Shown in pieces: positions 33,642 to 36,201 of a stretch of 36,201 nucleotides of DNA. The notes below the pieces were generated by a model. That model had not been told where the DNA came from. It made no database searches and was given only the letters and a program-made list of their open reading frames with translations. Within the stretch, counting starts at the first letter, position 1, and each line of letters starts with the position of its first letter. Both the position numbers and the translations under genes were made by a program. The stretch is from Prevotella histicola JCM 15637 = DNF00424 (GTDB lineage Bacteria > Bacteroidota > Bacteroidia > Bacteroidales > Bacteroidaceae): contig NZ_BAJX01000023.1 in NCBI RefSeq assembly GCF_000613925.1, positions 1-36,201 of the forward strand, given 5' to 3'.

Positions 33642-34607
33642 ATGAAAAGATCCAGATTCTACATAACAGTAGGATTGATACTATCTCTTACCCTTCTAAT
33701 GTCTGCTTGCGGACAAAAGAAGGCTAAGGATGGTAGAACAGATACACCGACGTCAGGGACGATTAAGTTCGCCTCTGACGAAAGTTTTAGTCCTATCGTT
33801 GAGGAATTAGTACAGAACTACCAGTTCCGTTATCCTCAAGCACACTTGTTGCCAATCTATACAGATGACAACACAGGTATGAAACTGCTCCTCGATCAGA
33901 AGGTTAATCTCTTTATAACGTCTCATGCAATGACAAAAGGAGAAGATGCCATATTACGAGGGAAAGGTCCTATCCCAGAGGTATTCCCAATAGGATATGA
34001 TGGAATTGCCTTTATTGTCAATCGTTCAAATCCAGATTCATGCATTACGGTTGATGACGTAAAGAAGATTCTACAAGGAAAGATTGCAAAATGGAATCAA
34101 CTGAATCCCAAAAACAATAGGGGAGCCATTGAAGTGGTCTTTGATAACAAGGCATCAGCAACATTACATTATGTAGTTGATTCTATATTAGGTGGAAAAA
34201 ATATAAAGAGTGAGAACATTGTAGCTGCCAAGAACAGCAAGTCTGTAGTAGACTATGTCAATAAAACTCCTAATGCTATAGGTGTTATTGGGTCAAACTG
34301 GTTGAATGATCACCGTGACACAACAAACACTACATTTAAGAAAGACGTAACTGTTGCAAGTATTTCTAAAGCTACAGTAGCATCACCCAGCAATAGCTGG
34401 CAACCTTATCAGGCTTATTTATTAGATGGAAGATACCCATTCGTACGTACCATCTATGCACTTCTTGCCGACCCACACAAAGCATTACCATATGCTTTTG
34501 CAAATTATATTGCGAATCCAATTGGGCAGATGATAATCTTTAAGGCAGGGTTACTACCTTATAGAGGTAACATTAATATTAGAGAAGTGGAAGTCAAGAA
34601 CCAATAA
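33642..34607 (+). CDS. PstS-like substrate-binding lipoprotein
   Basis: 321 residues from ATG 33642, 13 bp after tonB. Signal peptide with lipobox LMSA-C23. Periplasmic-binding fold: 'GTIKFASDESFSPIVEELV', 'GYDGIAFIVNRSNPDSCITVDDVKKIL' in two parts, 'QGKIAKWNQL' and 'NAIGVIGSNWLND' resemble phosphate-binding PstS. No PstCAB permease is nearby, and it is read with the TonB cluster, so it may scavenge phosphate or have a different ligand. A longer frame starting at 33573 overlaps tonB and is less likely. Confidence 0.88.
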   Translation: MKRSRFYITVGLILSLTLLMSACGQKKAKDGRTDTPTSGTIKFASDESFSPIVEELVQNYQFRYPQAHLLPIYTDDNTGMKLLLDQKVNLFITSHAMTKGEDAILRGKGPIPEVFPIGYDGIAFIVNRSNPDSCITVDDVKKILQGKIAKWNQLNPKNNRGAIEVVFDNKASATLHYVVDSILGGKNIKSENIVAAKNSKSVVDYVNKTPNAIGVIGSNWLNDHRDTTNTTFKKDVTVASISKATVASPSNSWQPYQAYLLDGRYPFVRTIYALLADPHKALPYAFANYIANPIGQMIIFKAGLLPYRGNINIREVEVKNQ

Positions 34608-34733
34608 CAAACAAAGACTAAGTAGAAGAAGGGAAAATGCTTCTAGTATTCCAAGCATTTAAACCTTAGGGACCTGATACACGTCTCAGTAATATTAGAA
34701 CTCACTTGAATAAACGATTAAAAAGAGAGAATT

Positions 34734-36149
34734 ATGAATACGAAGAAATATCTTATAGCAGGAGCACTGGCATTAACGATGTCTGCTCCAGCAATGGCAC
34801 AGGAAGTTAATTACGCAAAGGCTTTGGAACCAATTACAGCAGCTCTCAAGGCAGCACCAAATGACCCTAAGGCAGCAAAAGATCTCATCAAAGAATATCA
34901 AAAGACATTTAAGAAAGATGAGGAAGCCATCGTTGCGTTGGGTAATGTATACCTCCTACAGCACAACTTTACAGAGGCAGAAGCCTTAGCAAACAGTGTA
35001 ATTAACAATAAGAAATTCAATGGTAGTAAGGCGTATGTCCTTCTTGGTGACATAGCAGCAATCCAAGATTCTATTGGTAATGCTGGTGCAGCAGCACAAC
35101 AATATCAGACTGCCATAAGTCTTGATCCACACAATGTAACTGCTTATGAGCGTTATGCAAAAGTTTATCGCCACGTAAACTCTAAGGTTGCAGTTGCAAA
35201 ACTTGAGGAGTTACGCAAAGTTGAGCCAAACTATCCAGTAGAAGCTACAGCAGCCGAGATCATGCTGAACGATGGTAAATATAAAGAGGCTCTGGCATGG
35301 TATAACAAGGCTAATCCAGCAAACATGTCTGAAGATAACTTCTACAATTATGGTTTTGCTGCATACATAACAAAAGATTATCAAAAGGCTCTTGACGTTG
35401 CCAGGCAAGGTTTACAGAAGTTTCCAAACAGTGAATACCTTAGCCGTATTGCAATGATGGCTGCTGTAGAGTTAAAAGACTATCCAACGGCTATCAGTTT
35501 TGCTAACACCGTCTTTGCAGGAAAGGGTAAAAAGGTATCCAATGACTACGACGTATACGCAAAAGCTCTTTGCGGTAACAAGCAGTATGATGAGGCTATT
35601 GCTAACGTAAATAAAGCACTTGACCTCGATAAGAACAATCTTGAGCCTATGAAGACCTTAGCTGCTATCTACACAGCACAGGGTAATGAAGATAAAGCTT
35701 TAGACGTTCAGATGGAATATCTCTCTAAGAGTAAGAAGGCAACTTCAAGTGACTATGCTGCGCTTGCAAGTACATACATTGCAAAAGCAGAAGGTATTAC
35801 TGATCGTGCTGCAAAGAATGAAGTCTTAGCCAAAGCTATTGCAGTATACGAAGACATGATAACCAAGTTCCCATCAATATCTGATTGGATTTGGTTGAAT
35901 GAGGCTAATGCAGCCCAACTCATGAATGATCCAGATAAAGTTGCAGATATATACAAGAAGGTAGCAGCCTTTGAAGAGGCTAAACCAAGTCTTGATGAGG
36001 ACAGCAAGAGCTATCTTGAGAATGTATACTACGGCTTAGGCTACTACAACTCTAAGAAAGGAAACAAGCAGGAGGCTGATGAATACTATAATAAAGTATT
36101 GAAAGTTAATCCTAACAACGAGAATGCCAAGAAGGCATTGGGCATGTAA
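34734..36149 (+). CDS. Exported tetratricopeptide-repeat protein
   Basis: 471 residues: signal peptide 1-22 (AMA-QEVN), then an all-helical chain with about ten TPR-like motifs. The clearest are 'KAYVLLGDIAAIQDSIGNAGAAAQQYQTAISLDPHNVTAYERYAKVY' read in parts, 'KQYDEAIANVNKALDLDKNNLEPMKTLAAIYTAQGNEDKAL' in parts, and the last 'GNKQEADEYYNKVLKVNPNNENAKKAL'. TPR proteins at this place in the operon are usual in Bacteroidales and may hold envelope proteins together. The gap to the PstS-like gene is 126 bp, with no clear -7 box. A terminator follows. Confidence 0.9.
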   Translation: MNTKKYLIAGALALTMSAPAMAQEVNYAKALEPITAALKAAPNDPKAAKDLIKEYQKTFKKDEEAIVALGNVYLLQHNFTEAEALANSVINNKKFNGSKAYVLLGDIAAIQDSIGNAGAAAQQYQTAISLDPHNVTAYERYAKVYRHVNSKVAVAKLEELRKVEPNYPVEATAAEIMLNDGKYKEALAWYNKANPANMSEDNFYNYGFAAYITKDYQKALDVARQGLQKFPNSEYLSRIAMMAAVELKDYPTAISFANTVFAGKGKKVSNDYDVYAKALCGNKQYDEAIANVNKALDLDKNNLEPMKTLAAIYTAQGNEDKALDVQMEYLSKSKKATSSDYAALASTYIAKAEGITDRAAKNEVLAKAIAVYEDMITKFPSISDWIWLNEANAAQLMNDPDKVADIYKKVAAFEEAKPSLDEDSKSYLENVYYGLGYYNSKKGNKQEADEYYNKVLKVNPNNENAKKALGM

Positions 36150-36175
36150 AGAATTAAAATATACACCATATAAAA

Positions 36176-36201
36176 GGGCGACAGTCGTATGACTGTCGCC
36201 C
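36176..36201 (+). terminator. Terminator hairpin at the right edge
   Basis: A perfect 11-bp stem with a 4-base loop (36176-36186 with 36191-36201; GGGCGACAGTC), 26 bases after the TPR gene. The window ends at the stem, so the T-run cannot be seen. Confidence 0.75.

Overview
The window looks like chromosomal DNA of a Bacteroidota species, most likely Prevotella or a close relative. The reasons are: many genes preceded by the phylum's TAnnTTTG -7 box rather than by Shine-Dalgarno sites; typical lineage proteins (GldH, a RicT-type PSP1 protein with gldH overlapping its end, a START-like protein, a 639-residue LptF/LptG-type permease, and an ExbB-ExbD-ExbD-TonB-PstS-TPR cluster); and moderate, rather AT-rich composition. 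I see no phage, insertion sequence, plasmid or CRISPR array. Genus is inferred from these traits, not from a database search.

Layout. 1-1700: an ECF sigma factor operon flanked by two small membrane proteins. 1900-3600 (minus): rsmI and a coiled-coil lipoprotein. 3750-5490 (plus): thymidine kinase and a frameshifted AI-2E/PerM-type permease. 5890-6850 (minus): manA. 7090-11240 (plus): metF, holB, ricT, gldH. 11530-18410 (minus): the cell-shape locus, read as purH (IMP cyclohydrolase domain only), mreB, mreC, mreD, mrdA (PBP2, frameshifted just before its active site) and rodA. 18550-18920 (minus): a small lipoprotein. 19060-20070 (plus): mutY. 20340-22040 (minus): an AmpG-like MFS permease and tRNA-Met(CAT). 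22280-25990 (plus): START-like protein, LptF/G permease, ribBA. 26070-28325 (minus): a second ECF sigma operon with a membrane anti-sigma candidate, a small secreted protein and a beta-barrel-like protein. 29080-36150 (plus): an aspartate-type aminotransferase, then the TonB energising cluster ending in a PstS-like lipoprotein and a TPR protein.

The most interesting non-coding signal is a family of composite intergenic elements. Four of them (near 5.6, 11.4, 20.1 and 28.6 kb) are built from four units of exactly 22 bp, with T4 and A4 tracts alternating every 11 bp, closed at one end by a perfect hairpin. Outside that end lies a diffuse ~34-bp flank of GTAAY...RTTAY type. A diverged fifth copy near 1.75 kb has the same 22-bp spacing, hairpin and flank but different sequence. 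Hairpin arms differ between copies in a compensating way. Every convergent gene pair with more than 100 bp between the genes carries one. They look like an expanded REP/BIME-like or bidirectional-terminator element.

A second regulatory signal links the two sigma operons: both are preceded by CCTTTGATGTCAC, six variable bases, and CAAACTAATA, suggesting a shared ECF-type or autoregulated promoter. Two single-site frameshifts (permease and PBP2) need read-level checking. The PBP2 one affects a normally essential gene, so a sequence error is a serious possibility.
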